This document shows positions 42,989 to 55,054 of a stretch of DNA of 64,000 bases, piece by piece. Each line of letters starts with the position of its first letter. The stretch's first letter is position 1. The notes under the pieces were generated by a model. The model searched no databases, was not told the origin of the DNA, and was given only the letters and a program-made list of their open reading frames with translations. The position numbers and the translations under genes were made by a program. The stretch spans positions 63,155,501 through 63,219,500 of the forward strand of contig NC_064820.1 of assembly GCF_024166365.1 (NCBI RefSeq), written 5' to 3'. The DNA comes from Elephas maximus indicus. Taxonomy: Eukaryota > Chordata > Mammalia > Proboscidea > Elephantidae.

Positions 42989-43410
42989 AAATTACGAAAA
43001 AGTAGACTGAAAAAAGTAACTCAGGCATGGTTCTATATTTAGTTTACAGTCTAAAAACAATAGGTGTATTAACAATACATCTAAGCACAAGCACACTGTT
43101 GCTGTGCTTGAAATATTTTTTAAAAAATATTTTTTAAAAGAAGTATATTAACTCTTAGATTTTCTAAGCTAAGGAGTCCTGCCAGTGATAGCGCTGTTTC
43201 TGGTAGGACTTACACCTTTGGAAAATATTTTATTGTATACTCAAATCTATATTTATTTACATCTTTCTACTTAGGATCAAAGTTCCGGGAGTTGTTTTTA
43301 ACCAAGAAGCAAGTCCGCATTAAAAAAAGGCTCTGAAATATATCCAGCACTGTGAAGCTTAACAACTACACATCTAATTGCTAAATGCTCCTTGAAGAAT
43401 TCTGAGGCAA

Positions 43411-43590
43411 AGCTGCTGTTGCTGTTAGCTGGCATGTGTTACAGAGAACTGCTCCATAGGGCTTTCTTGGCTGTAATCTTTACTGAAGCAGTTCATCAGG
43501 CCTTTCTTCCGTGGAACCGCGGGGTGGGTTCCGACTGCCAGTCTCTGGGTTAGCAGCAGATCATAAACCACTTGCGCCGCCCAGGCTCCA
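43411..43590 (-). mobile_element. AfroSINE
   Basis: Antisense copy: agctgctgttgctgttagct, agaactgctccatagggctt, gaaccgcggggtgggttccg and cttgcgccgcccaggctcc. The tail-proximal region is shortened. Confidence 0.83.
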
Positions 43591-44220
43591 GAGGCACAGT
43601 TAAATCTCAGATAGTACATACAATAAACTTAGCAAACCAGTGTCCCTAGAGATACTTCGTTTCCCTTCACTTTCAAATGCCTTAAAAAATATTTTCAGAG
43701 GCTGACAATAATCTTGAATTCATTCATAACCTGTAATTCAGATAACAGAAATTAAATATATTTTCACATTATAAAAACTATACTTTAATACTAATACTAA
43801 AAAAATTACCTTAATGCAAATAAATCCATTTGTGTTTACTGCCCTCTAGTGATAAGAGATCTGCATTTGATTTAAGAAATAGCTCTATTCCTGAGGAAAA
43901 AGAAGTAACGCGAGCAAAAGAAAACATGTCTTACAAGAGTTAAGGAAATTTAAAGCATATTTAAAAACTGAATAATCATCTGAAAGAAACTAAAAATCAT
44001 TCTCTATCCTGGTTTTAAATTTCTTACATATAAAAATGTTTTATTAAGAACAGGAAGCACCTGTAACATTAATTTACACTTCTACCGAGAAAAGAAATTC
44101 GAAAATAAGGATTTTTTGTTGTTGAGAGGTTCCTTGAGGCTGAAATAACATGGGACTGATCTGATAGCTGCATGTCCATTTCTTTTCCACTTAAATTCAT
44201 TTCTTATTAAATGTTAATAC

Positions 44221-44389
44221 ACTGTTGTGTGCTGTCGGATCGATTCTATCCCTCTATAACAGAGTAGAACTGCCCTGTAGGGTGAGTTTTAGGGAATCAG
44301 ACCATGAGGTTTTCACCCCCAGAGCAGATGGTGGGTTTAAACCACTGACCTTTAGGTTGGTGTTTAACAACTGCACCACCAGGACACCT
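44221..44389 (-). mobile_element. AfroSINE
   Basis: Diverged antisense copy from gttgtgtgctgtcggatcga to caactgcaccaccaggacac. Confidence 0.82.
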
Positions 44390-44723
44390 CAGTGTTAATG
44401 TAAACCTAGTATCCTGTAATTACTGATACAGCTCGAATTACACATAAAAGCATTTGTACAGTTTTGGTATGTTCCTTGCTAATTAAGTCAATCTAGCTGA
44501 GATCCCCAGTATCTTGAGCATCGTTTTACTGGGATAATTTTCTCAAAATCCACTGAGCCAATGCATGGAAAGACACATTTACAGATACGAATATCCAAAG
44601 TACCAAGTTAAAACATCCAAAGGAAAACATGGTACAACCACTAGAGGTACTTCAGATCCAGGGAGATCAAGCCCAGTAACAATTAGTACAAGATAGAGAT
44701 TCTTTAATTCAGCAACTATCTAA

Positions 44724-44856
44724 TTAGCAACTCAGGCTGCTAACCAAAAGGCTGGCAGTTCAAATCCACCAGCCGCTCCTTGGAAACCTTATGGGGCAGG
44801 TCTACTCTGTTCTAGAGGGTTGTTATGAGTCGGAATTGACTCAATGGTAATGACTT
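44724..44856 (+). mobile_element. AfroSINE, 5' shortened
   Basis: Sense copy starting inside the head (ctcaggctgctaaccaaaag) and ending tgactcaatggtaatgac, followed by a T run. Confidence 0.88.
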
Positions 44857-46579
44857 TTTTTTTTTTTTTTAATGTGCTAGTTACTGTTCCAGGTGCTAAG
44901 GAAAGATAAATCAACAAATCATCTGTTCTCAGGGAGCTTACATGTTAGTGTGTGGGACAGAGAAGGTAAACAAGCATGTTCAGTAGCCATTCCAACTTCC
45001 TTTCAGTGGTCCTCCTATACTGCAGAGGCTGGACAATTAGGAAAAAAAAAAAAGAATCCATATCCTACACGCCCTTACAGCTAGGATTTCAGATATGATT
45101 TAAATTCTTCCAATCAGATGAGCCTCTGTTCCCTCCCACAAATTAAACAGTTGTCAGCGTAACTGTTGCTTGTTTGTTTATAATCTGCTCCTTCTCTCTG
45201 GCTGCTTTGAGATCTTGTTTCTATGGTTTCTCTAGGAAATGTCTGGATGTGGGCTTTTTTTTTTTTTTTAATTTCCCTGCTTTGGATTCACTGGGCCTCT
45301 AGAATATTTTCTCTTTTCCATTCTCTCTACTCTATCTTCCTTTGCAATTCAAATTAGCTACATATTGTCATATTGCTGGGAAAGGAAGCCTTGCCATATT
45401 TTAAATGTACAGTGTTGTCCATAAAATACAGTGTAAGGCTAGAAAACTGTCATGAATACTATAGCAATCATTTTTATTCAAAATAATGCTTTTTCTAAAT
45501 TAAGTATGATTGTTCTTGTACTTTGAGACTAAATCATTGGCACTAAAATGTCATAAAAAACAAATTCCATTTGTACATATGTAATAACACATGTATTTGC
45601 ACATAAAGTAAGATGCGCCTTTATGTTTCTTCTGGTGGTTTCCTAATTAAAAAAAAAAAAAAAAAACAACTCAGACCTGAAGACACAATTTTAAAAACTT
45701 ATTTACTTCTCTTCAAATTTCAATTAAAATTGGTATTAACTATCTTGACATTATGAATCCTCGATGAGTCCAGGGTACCAGTCTATATTTTCACTCTTTC
45801 TACCTTTAAGATGGGAAAGCATAACAATTTCTGCTCTGGGAACAGAACGTAGTAAGGAAAAAAAAAAAAAAATAACACAAACAAAAACTCTGCTTTACTT
45901 GACCTTCCAAATGTGACTCTAACACCCTGTGAGACAGCAAAAAAAAAAAAAAAAGTCAATGATATATGTTAAGTGGAATGGGATGCTCAAACGCACTACC
46001 ATTCTTTGATTCTGTGAAATCAGGCCAAGTTGGAAAGCTCCTTTGAAGACATCTATTACAACCTCGTACCCATAACCAGACAGGACTAACTCTTCATAAA
46101 TAATGGTTGGCCTCTCCTGGATTTCTACCACTGTTATGCAAGTACATGCCACCTCTGGGTGAATGTAGTTTTAAAAAAAACTTCTTTCTTGCCTTGAGCT
46201 AATATACTTCAAAAGGCGTTCTTTACAAACCCCTTAACATTGATTTGATTCTACATACGAACAAATGAAAACACAATATGGCTCAGGGTCTGTAGAGATT
46301 TTATTACAGACTTTGCAATGAACAGAAAAGTAGTTAAGATCCTTAACCATTTATGCAGGAAAACACTACAGGTCTTACAAACAGCAATCAACAGTTAAAC
46401 GTGAGCAATTACAGCTTGGGCTGTCACATTACCCTAACAGCTAGGGAAACAATCGTGCGATTTAGAACAAAAGATCTTCCTTCTGGGAAGAAAACACACC
46501 AAGCAGATGGCTTTTATAGCTTCCAAGATACCAGTTCTAATAATTCACAAAACTGTATTTTCCTAAAGTCCATAGTAAA

Positions 46580-46695
46580 AATAATAAAAGCTAACATTTA
46601 CTACCTGTCTATTATGTGCCAAAAATGTGCTGATTATTTTCCTTGCATTATCTTATTTCTCTTCACACCCCTGTAAGGATTATAATTCCCATTTT
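46580..46695 (+). mobile_element. MIR fragment
   Basis: MIR core with ctaacatttactacctgtct, attatgtgccaaaaatgtgc and gattataattcccattttat. Confidence 0.65.
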
Positions 46696-46701
46696 ATCGA
46701 A

Positions 46702-46899
46702 CACAAGTTGCCATGGAGTCAATTCCAACTCACTGCAACCCCACGTGTGTCAGAGTAGACCTGTGCTCCATAGGGTTTTCAATGGATGATTTTTTGGAAG
46801 GAGATCACCAGACCTTTCTTCTGAGGTACCTGTAGGTATACTTGAACTTCCAATCTTTTAGTAGTAGCCAAGCACATTAACCACTGGCACCACGAGCCT
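46702..46899 (-). mobile_element. AfroSINE
   Basis: Antisense copy directly after the MIR, from aacacaagttgccatggagt to accactggcaccacgagcc. Confidence 0.87.
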
Positions 46900-47389
46900 T
46901 AATGTCTCAACCATCACATCTATGCAGACAACTCCCAAGTAAAGTCCTGCCCTTCATCAGAAATCCAGTCCTGACACTCAAAGACCTGTAGGGCATTTCT
47001 ACTTAGATTCGCAGCCTCACCTCAATTTCATGTCTAAAAGCTTCCCGGCCATATGGTCTACCCCGTTCTCCCACCCCCACACACACACCTCTCATATTGG
47101 CTTCTCTTCCCATTAATTGGGTTTAGAATATACTCTGGCCATAGCTCCCTATGCCTCAAATATCGTATCACCTTTCCCATGCAATCTTTCTGCCACCCAT
47201 TCCTTTCTCTTCATTCTGACCCTACTACAAGCCCGCATCACGTTTATATCTAATTCCCTGACAGATTCTTCTTGCTTTCAGTGTTTCCCTTTAATACAAT
47301 CCATCCCTCACGCCACCACCAGATTCCTCTTTCTAAAATCACTTCGATGTTATTTTCCTTCCAATGAACTGTAAGGGTTCTTTAGGACT

Positions 47390-47660
47390 TACAGGCTAAC
47401 ATGCAAACAGTTTAGCCTGGCATTTAAGGCACTGTTCAGTGTGGCTCCCATCTACCTTTCTCACAGCTGCCTCTGTTCCTACAATCAGAATCTCTGCTCC
47501 TGGCAGGCTCACTCTTCCAGAATAGCCACTACCTACCGATCCACGCCCACAAACAAACACTAAAGCTAAATCCACAAAAGTATCTCGTCCTGAACCTACT
47601 TCATCTAGCCCTTGGAAGACACTTCCCTCTTTAGCAGCCTACATGAATCCTCAACGTTCA
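47390..47660 (+). mobile_element. L2 LINE fragment (tentative)
   Basis: L2-like order: tgcaaacagtttagcctggc, tgttcagtgtggctcccatc, ctttctcacagctgcctctg and ggaagacacttccctcttta. The resemblance is weak. Confidence 0.4.
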
Positions 47661-47673
47661 AGAGCCAGCTTAA

Positions 47674-47711
47674 AAAACCCATTGCCGTCAAGTTGATTCT
47701 GACTCATAGCT
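47674..47711 (-). mobile_element. AfroSINE 3' tail only
   Basis: Only the last about 38 bp of the element: aaaacccattgccgtcaagt and tgattctgactcatagc. A severely 5'-truncated insertion. Confidence 0.6.
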
Positions 47712-47872
47712 TAGGTATCACTTTTACTGGGATGCTTCCTCGTTGTCTGGTCCTCTGTGTGAACATACTTTGAACTTCTTTACAGGACCAAACACCTGTA
47801 TTTACTCTATGAGTCACTAACAAACAATAGGCTTACTTACATGGCTAGCTATATTTTCAATGTGTATGTCTA

Positions 47873-47981
47873 TCAGCTTGACAACAATGGGTTTTGTTTG
47901 GTTTTATCTACCTATCTACCTATTTACCACCTACCTACCTACCTATTCTACCTACCTACCTATCTATCCACCCTCCTACCT
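47873..47981 (+). repeat. (CTAC/CTAT)n microsatellite after a SINE-like tail
   Basis: A SINE-type end (gacaacaatgggttttgttt, ggtttt) runs into a ctac/ctat tetranucleotide repeat of about 75 bp (47,907-47,981) with interruptions. The repeat probably grew from the element's tail. Confidence 0.75.
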
Positions 47982-49224
47982 GTTTGAATACAAGCACACA
48001 TATATAAAAAAATCTAAGTTCATATATAAGAATCTCTGAAGCCGATATGTCCCACAGGAATCAAGCTAAAACAAAAATCCCTCAGTATAAGCCAAAAAAT
48101 CCCAATGATTTACTTCCCAAATGAAAATGAGAAAGAAGCCAAGGATCAAACACAAACAAGAAAGACGCAATAAACTGAAAATTTCTCTCAGATGTGATGA
48201 TGTCAATAAAAACAGAAGCAGGAAATAATTTCTAACAACTAATTTTTAATTCACCACAAGATAAAAGTTTTACAAAAGTTAACACAAGCCTGCTTTGTTC
48301 TGGGTCACTCTAACTTTCCTGAGCTGTTAGTTCATCTGCAAAATGACAGAGGTGAAAAGGTTGATCTCAAAAATCTTCACCTCTAAGGACTTTTGGATTA
48401 AATTTTTTTTTTTTTTTAACTAAGCACACCAAAATTTGATTTCTTTCCAAAGCGGTCAACAGCAAGTGGAAAATGGAAAGAGATCAATCACCTACGCAGT
48501 AACTCATGTTCGACCTCTATAACAACTACTGCGCCAGAGAACTTCTCCACTCTCTGGCTACGGTTAGAGTTAGACTATGACTACGACCTCGGGGCTGGAA
48601 CTGGGTTCAAGGTCATTTCATCCACTCCTCTGTTTCTCAGCCAAATTGCCATTTTTAATCTGTGCCATGATTCAAAGGTCTATTTTTGCCTCTTGTTTCT
48701 ACTTTCCCCAAGAACTGATTGATATTTGACACTTTTGTTAATCACAATATCTATATTTCACAGGATCAGAAAAATCCTTTGGAGGGGCCTTGGAGGTCAT
48801 CCAACGTGAGGGAATAGCAAAGCACAAAGCAATGGACCAATGTCTAAACATAGTAGAATGAAAACCTACATGAGTCCCTCTTAACTTTACTAAAACTCTT
48901 CTTCATGGCTGCCTTCATGATATTCTTTTAAAGTAATCATAATTAAGTAGTCAGTAAGAGTGTAAATAAAAATATGCTATCACGGAGTGCTAGGTAACCA
49001 AGTTAAAACTAAAATAAACAAGCTCAGTAGGCCATCACATATGTAAGCCAGTAAGGTCCCATAAATCACCAAGCCTGGGTATCAGGATTCCAAAGGCGTA
49101 CTCCGTAAGCTCTTGATGCAAGCTCCAATTGCACCACTGGGTTACCTATATGGCAGCATATAAAGTTGACCTTTTAAATTTAAAAATAGTTCCAAACTCA
49201 TCCCTACCAAAGATAGGCCAGTAC

Positions 49225-49425
49225 CTATGATGTGTGTGCCCCACACTATGCACTTGACAAGAAAAAAAAAAAACATTTAATTTTCACAACTGTCTTTGCG
49301 GTAAATCCATGAGGTAAATTTTGTCAGTCCTGACTTACAGAGAAAACAGAGGCTTAGAGAACTTGAAGTAATTTACTTTCCCAGCTCAAAACTCCAGTAT
49401 GGGACAGATTTATATCCACAAGAGG
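49225..49425 (+). mobile_element. MIR
   Basis: MIR order: ccccacactatgcacttgac, tttaattttcacaactgtct, gcggtaaatccatgaggtaa and cagaggcttagagaacttga. An A run has expanded inside it. Confidence 0.65.
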
Positions 49426-50197
49426 AATGACTAAACTCATCAAAATTTAGAAGATTTAAAGAATCAAGACAAATGTTTCACATTTGTCATCTGCTTTTCA
49501 GTTCTACCCTTCTCTTCTGACATCTACTATAACCTACAGTGAATCACCCTAGGCTTATTTTGACACAGTTCTGTCTTCACCCTAAATCAGCTTGTACCTT
49601 GCTGTCACATGGCCCATCAATTACTCTTTCTTACTTCCTGACACCAGGATCCTTAGGGGATGGCACAGCAGATGGATTGGGCAACCCACTCATGCTGCTA
49701 CTGGGCCATGACTCAAGGAGGCAACAGGTGAAGGAGGTGACGCCCATTCTTAGTGCTAAATATGACCGAGACTCATGAAGTACACTGTGTCTATAAATCT
49801 CCCCTCCCCACTCAGCTCTACCCTCCTCCCCGTCGCCACAGCTGACAGCCCTCCCTTAAACGTTCACGTTCTCTGGCTGACCCATCTAGGATTTCTTTTT
49901 TCCTTCAAGGTTGCCCCATCCCAAATGTTCATTCTAACCAGATTTCACCATATGAACTCTGAGGTGGAAAGAGGGCAGGAACACAACTGGTCAGTCTCCC
50001 TCTAACCAAGGATAGGCCCAATCCTAGGCCAGCTCAGCCACACCCTCTTCCTATTCCTACCCCTCCCTTCCTCACCTCACACTAATATGTCATATGTCTT
50101 TCTACTTTTTTTTCCTTCAATCTTCATTCCCAATGAGTCTATCTTCCCTCTCTATTTTGCCCCCAATGGCAAAAAAGTTCCTCAAAAGCAACTCCAT

Positions 50198-50382
50198 AGT
50201 TGTTGCTGTTGGGTACCGCTGAGTTGTTTTTGACTCACAGCAACCCCCACATTACAGAGCAGAACTGCCTTATAGGGTTTTCTAGGCTCTAATCTTTACA
50301 GGAGCAGATGGCTAGGTCTTTCTTCCACCTGGGCTCGAACTGCCAACTTTTTGGTCAGCACCCTAGCGCTACAAGGGCTCCT
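50198..50382 (-). mobile_element. AfroSINE
   Basis: Antisense copy from agttgttgctgttgggtacc to agcgctacaagggctcctg. Confidence 0.88.
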
Positions 50383-50522
50383 GAGCTCCATAGTAATAGG
50401 CCACATTTTAAAATCCTGAAACCTGCTTATACTGTTCCTGAGTTTCCCTCTCTATCTGGTGCTCTCCATGTATCAGACAAGGTTTCATCCCACCAACCCC
50501 AGCCCCCTACTCAAACCCTCTA

Positions 50523-50726
50523 AAATCAAAACCCTGTTGCCATTAAGTCAATTCCGACTCATAGTTACCTATGGGACAGAGTAGAACTGCACCATATGAT
50601 TTCCAAGGCTGTAATCTTTAAGGAAGCAAACTGCCATATCTTTCTCCTGCAGAGCGGCTGGCGGGTCTGAACCACCAACCTTTTGGTTAGCAGACAAGCA
50701 CTTAACCACTGTACCACCAGGACTCA
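50523..50726 (-). mobile_element. AfroSINE, long form
   Basis: Antisense copy from aaatcaaaaccctgttgcca through ctgtaatctttaaggaagca to ccactgtaccaccaggactc. Confidence 0.92.
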
Positions 50727-52549
50727 GAACTCGACCTCTCTATCAGCTCAGAATCTCAGATCGGCTTTAATCGCTTGGTCTCCCCATCCTTCCAACCCCA
50801 TTACCCTTCAGTTTAAACCTTGCCCTGCCTGCCAGGTCCACTCCCAACCTAGCATGCTATCTCACTGTCACGCTCCTCCTAGGAGTTAGGTCAGTTCTGC
50901 TGTTATTCTGGCATGACACAGAGAACGAGGCAGGCAGAATGACCTATGCTACAGGATTCCTCTTTAGGAATTTTATTTTGCTGAAATGGCTGTTGCTATT
51001 TTGGAATCCACTGCTCACTAAATAAATTTAAAATTAATTATTTGGACATATTTTGAAGATGCAGCCTGAGAATAAACACTTGGTTCTCTATATACCCATC
51101 TCCTACCCCTCCACATTAAATGCTAAATTCAAAAAAATAATTACCTTTATACCTAATAAGAAGCATACGGATTTAGGACATTTTTTGTTTGTTTTAAACT
51201 GAGCCTCAGTTTTTCATCTTTAAAAACAGAGCAAATTATTCTGGCATATAGTGTGCTGTTTCTGGCACTAAATTTGAAGATCGAGGTTTGAGGTATGAGA
51301 AAACATCCTGGGTACTGCTTTACATTTGAAGGTAAGGTACATATTGCTATTTCCTGACCAGTTATAGTCAGAAATTGTTCCTATGTCTCCAACAGATAAG
51401 ACTAAAATGTTTGAAAATGAGGTTAAAGGGCAACAAGTGACTAATTTTTCCACTGAATTCTACTTTTGAAAGAACAAACTTCTCTCTTTATAGGGATTGA
51501 TTATTTCATCTGTGAAGACACAAGCACTCTGTCTTTTTTATGCCTCCTACTATATACCCTTCAGTCAGCTATTTTACTGTTCATTAACACTATATAGAAA
51601 AATTAAGATTTAGCCCCAGTATCTTCCAGAAGAAAGTGAATTAATCCTTACCTGATGTATAATAAAGTGGGCCTATTTCCTTATGATTTACGCAAGCCCA
51701 ATTATCACTTATTCTTACTGAGATTTAAGAGATAATACTGAGAATAGATTAAAAAAATCAAAGAGCAGAAAATCAAAATACATACCAAAGATAATGCTAA
51801 TTAGTTTCATTCTTATCACAGTATATTGTTAAAGCTGATTTTAAACAGGCAAAGAAAAAAAAAAAAAAAAAAGATGCAACAGGATCAGGACTTACCAAAA
51901 AAGGGGAGAGAGGATTAGTCAAGAAATATCCATTAAAACTCTACAAAAGGCTCTAAGAAAAGTTCTTAAAAAAAAAAAAAAAAAGGTTTGAGACCTTGGT
52001 TTCCCTAAATTCAATTTACTTTTTGAATCATCTTTTAACAGAATTATAGTTTTTTTTTTAATCCTTTCCAGTCTTCATCCTCTTTTGTGAAATGAGCATT
52101 TCCTTGCATTAATGAAACGACACCTACATACATTTAAAGTACCCATGAAAGCATTCGATCTCTGTTAAAATTCATTAAAGCTTTTCCAAATTTGACATTT
52201 AACCTCTTTCTAAATTCTTGCCACAAAGTCCATCATACTTCAAAGTTATGGAAGTTAGAAAAATAATTAGCAAAAATAAAATAGAGCCTTTCTTGTTCAA
52301 AGAGTGTACCATTTTCCTTTTCTAAAGCTTTGATTTGACATAAACAACACAAATGTTTTACTTATAATTCAGTATAATTTATAACTCTTTAGAATAAAAT
52401 GCAATGACTTGGTTTATATAATTTTTTCCCCTAATTATAAAATACGTGTTCTTTCTCCCCAGTTTGAATTAGAGTGATAAGGCAGAATTAAAAGGAGAAT
52501 AAAAAAGGGAAACCACTTTGACATCTCCTCTTTAAAAAGTATTATTTAA

Positions 52550-52950
52550 GTGTTTTTAGTTCATATTTTTGTCTTAAAGAAAAACCAAACCAAATCAGAA
52601 CACTCCTATGTGAGCAGCCTTAAAATCAGCCAGTTATTTTCTGGAATGGGGAAGGCAGACAACAGCTTGCACTTATTCCAATATGGCAGCCTGATCTCTG
52701 CCTGGTTGCTATGGACATATCCCTGTCAAGCCTGTGCTTTCAACTCTCCAGGCCTGGTTATGACAGGCCAAGGTGTTTCCTATTATGGTGCCTATGTCTG
52801 CAAGGCACAGTGCTTGCCAGTAATAAAAGCCAGAGTCTGCCGTTATAGGGATTACAGTGCGGCAGACCAGAGATGCTCACGGGAACCCAAGCTCATCCTG
52901 AGTAAAACTGCAGAGAGTACTCCCTAACAGGCAAAAGCCAACAGACACGT
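52550..52950. other. Single-copy GC-richer block of unknown role
   Basis: About 400 bp inside the AT-rich PDE4D intron, with no recognisable repeat. The plus strand is open for 125 codons (52,550-52,927, ending TPS-type residues AESTP) but the predicted product resembles nothing I know, has no splice context, and is antisense to PDE4D. An X-box-like ggttgctatgg occurs near 52,703-52,713. An enhancer-type conserved element is as likely as anything else. Confidence 0.3.
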
Positions 52951-53176
52951 CCTTAGACTAGCAGGGAGAATATCAGGTATGTCATTTTTAGTTAGAGCAA
53001 ATTAGTATTAAAAATATTATTACTAAAATAGGTATAGAGAAAAGAGAGCAGTTCTAAGGCTTTGGATATGGCTTATATAATTTCTTGTGTGCACTATAAA
53101 CTTTTGAATTAAATGATCCTAATCTGAGAATGTACTATGCTAACTTCTGGAGATACAAGTATCTCTAAGCAGAATA

Positions 53177-53350
53177 GAGGCCCTGGTGGTACAGTGGTTA
53201 GGAGTGCAGGTGCTAACAAAAAGTTCGGCAATTCAAATGCACCAGCTGCTCCATGGAAACTCTATGAGGCAGTTCTACTTTGTCCTATAGGGTCACAATG
53301 AGTCAGAATTGACTCAACGGCAACACAGTTTTGCTTTTGTTGTTGTTTTT
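53177..53350 (+). mobile_element. AfroSINE
   Basis: Sense copy from agaggccctggtggtacagt to gactcaacggcaacacagtt, with a gttgttgtt tail. Confidence 0.92.
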
Positions 53351-53499
53351 AATGCAGAATTGAGATCCTATGGTGGGAAATGCTCAGGATTCTTGTAATG
53401 AAAGAAAAACATCTTTCTTTCAAGGCATTAACTGTGATGCTCAGACTGTACCAATCCATAGTGAGAAATGGCATTTACATTAATCATTGTCACCCACTG

Positions 53500-53945
53500 T
53501 CTTAGTTATCTAGTGGTGCTACAACAGAAATACCACAAGTGGGTGGCTTTCACAAACAGAAACTTATTCTCTCACAGTTTAAGAGGCTAGAAGTCTGAAT
53601 TCAGGGTACCGGCTGCAGGGAAAGGATCTCTCTCTCTCCAAGCTCCTGCTTCAGGGTGTCTTCCAGTAGCTTGGAATCTCTCTTCCTCCATCTCTACTTG
53701 CTGGCTCATTTAATATCCCTTGGGTTTTTTTGGGGATATCTCAAGAGATTGAATCAAGAGACACCCTAATCCTGCCTCATTAACATAACAAACATAACCT
53801 AATCTTCATTAACACAGCCTAATTCTGCCTCATTAATAAAACAAACACAACCTATTCACAAATGGGGTTATAGCCAAAGGCAGAGGTAAGGATCTACAGC
53901 ACTTATTTTGGGGGGACACAAATCAATCTAGAATACTTATACATT
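53500..53945 (-). mobile_element. MaLR/MLT1-type LTR
   Basis: Antisense LTR: gtcttagttatctagtggtg, gtgggtggctttcacaaaca, agaggctagaagtctgaatt and a far end with ggggggacacaaatcaatct. A short direct repetition around cctaatc-cattaaca occurs inside. No internal retroviral sequence is seen. Confidence 0.65.
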
Positions 53946-54744
53946 ACTAATTTATGCGACCAACTATAAACCTATCTACTGAGGCTCAGAAGGCTGGGGA
54001 GGAAGTGATGTAGAAGGCCTCACCAGGTTCTTAAATATGTGAACAGTTATTGAATCCATCTGCTTATCAGAAGCGTGGCTTGCATTCCATCAACACAAAA
54101 AGAAAAAAAAAGCAAAGTGTTATTTCCCTCCTATTGTTGATGAATTAAGTCAAAATGAAGATACATATATGACCCAAAATGAGGTATAGACACCCTTGAA
54201 AGTGCTCTACAGAAGATGTTAGAAGAACTAGGTTTCAGCTAACTGCCCAGGTGGCTCTGGACAAATTTTTGGCCTTATTTTCCAATTCAGACTAGATGAA
54301 TTAGACAGATGATCACTTCTGCCTCTTTTAGTTCTAACAATTAAGGCTTGAGTTTGAGATGGGTATTGGATAATAGTAACAATAATGCTTTGAAATACGG
54401 ATCATGCTAAACACTACCAAAACTACCAAAAGAGCTAAGTGGTAGACAGGAAGAGATTATATTTTCATTTCTATTATTTATGTTCATTCCACTCAAATGA
54501 CATTAGACAGAGAAGTAGAGAGCATAAATTTCTTCAATTCTTAACCAAATGTTCAGTAATTTCCTTGCAAAGGGTCTGGCAAACAGTAAAATTGAAGCTA
54601 CTACCCACAAAGGCAGAACTTTTATCCTGAGGGCTTAGAAAGGTAAAATTAACCTTTGCCCCTGAGATTGATAAGTAATGATTCCTACAGCACTGAGAGA
54701 AGAGAGAAGCAACATTTAAAGCTGTGTTTCAATCCCATTTATGC

Positions 54745-55050
54745 AATTCAATATTCATTGAGCACCTACTCAACACTGTGCTCAATGTTAGTGGGGCTGG
54801 AAAAACTAATGAGACTAAGGAACTAATGTAAATCTGAAAAGAGGAATAAAGCGAAGACACAAAATAACTGTACTGGGAACTACCAGTAAGAATTTCACTA
54901 AGAGTTAAAGCAATTACAAATAAAGTCCTGTGAAGGGTCAAAGCAGGAAGACTTAATGCCCAATTAGAGGATAAGAGGTATGGGAGAAGACTGGAGAGGC
55001 AAAGCTTCAATAAGGAGGTAGCATTCCAGGTAGGCCTTAAACGATGGTTA
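54745..55050 (+). mobile_element. L2/MIR3-like fragment
   Basis: Starts with the classic attcattgagcacctactca, acactgtgctcaatgtta pattern; the remainder (ggagaggcaaagcttcaata, ccaggtaggccttaaacgat) is a common L2-type companion. Confidence 0.45.
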
Positions 55051-55054
55051 AGAT

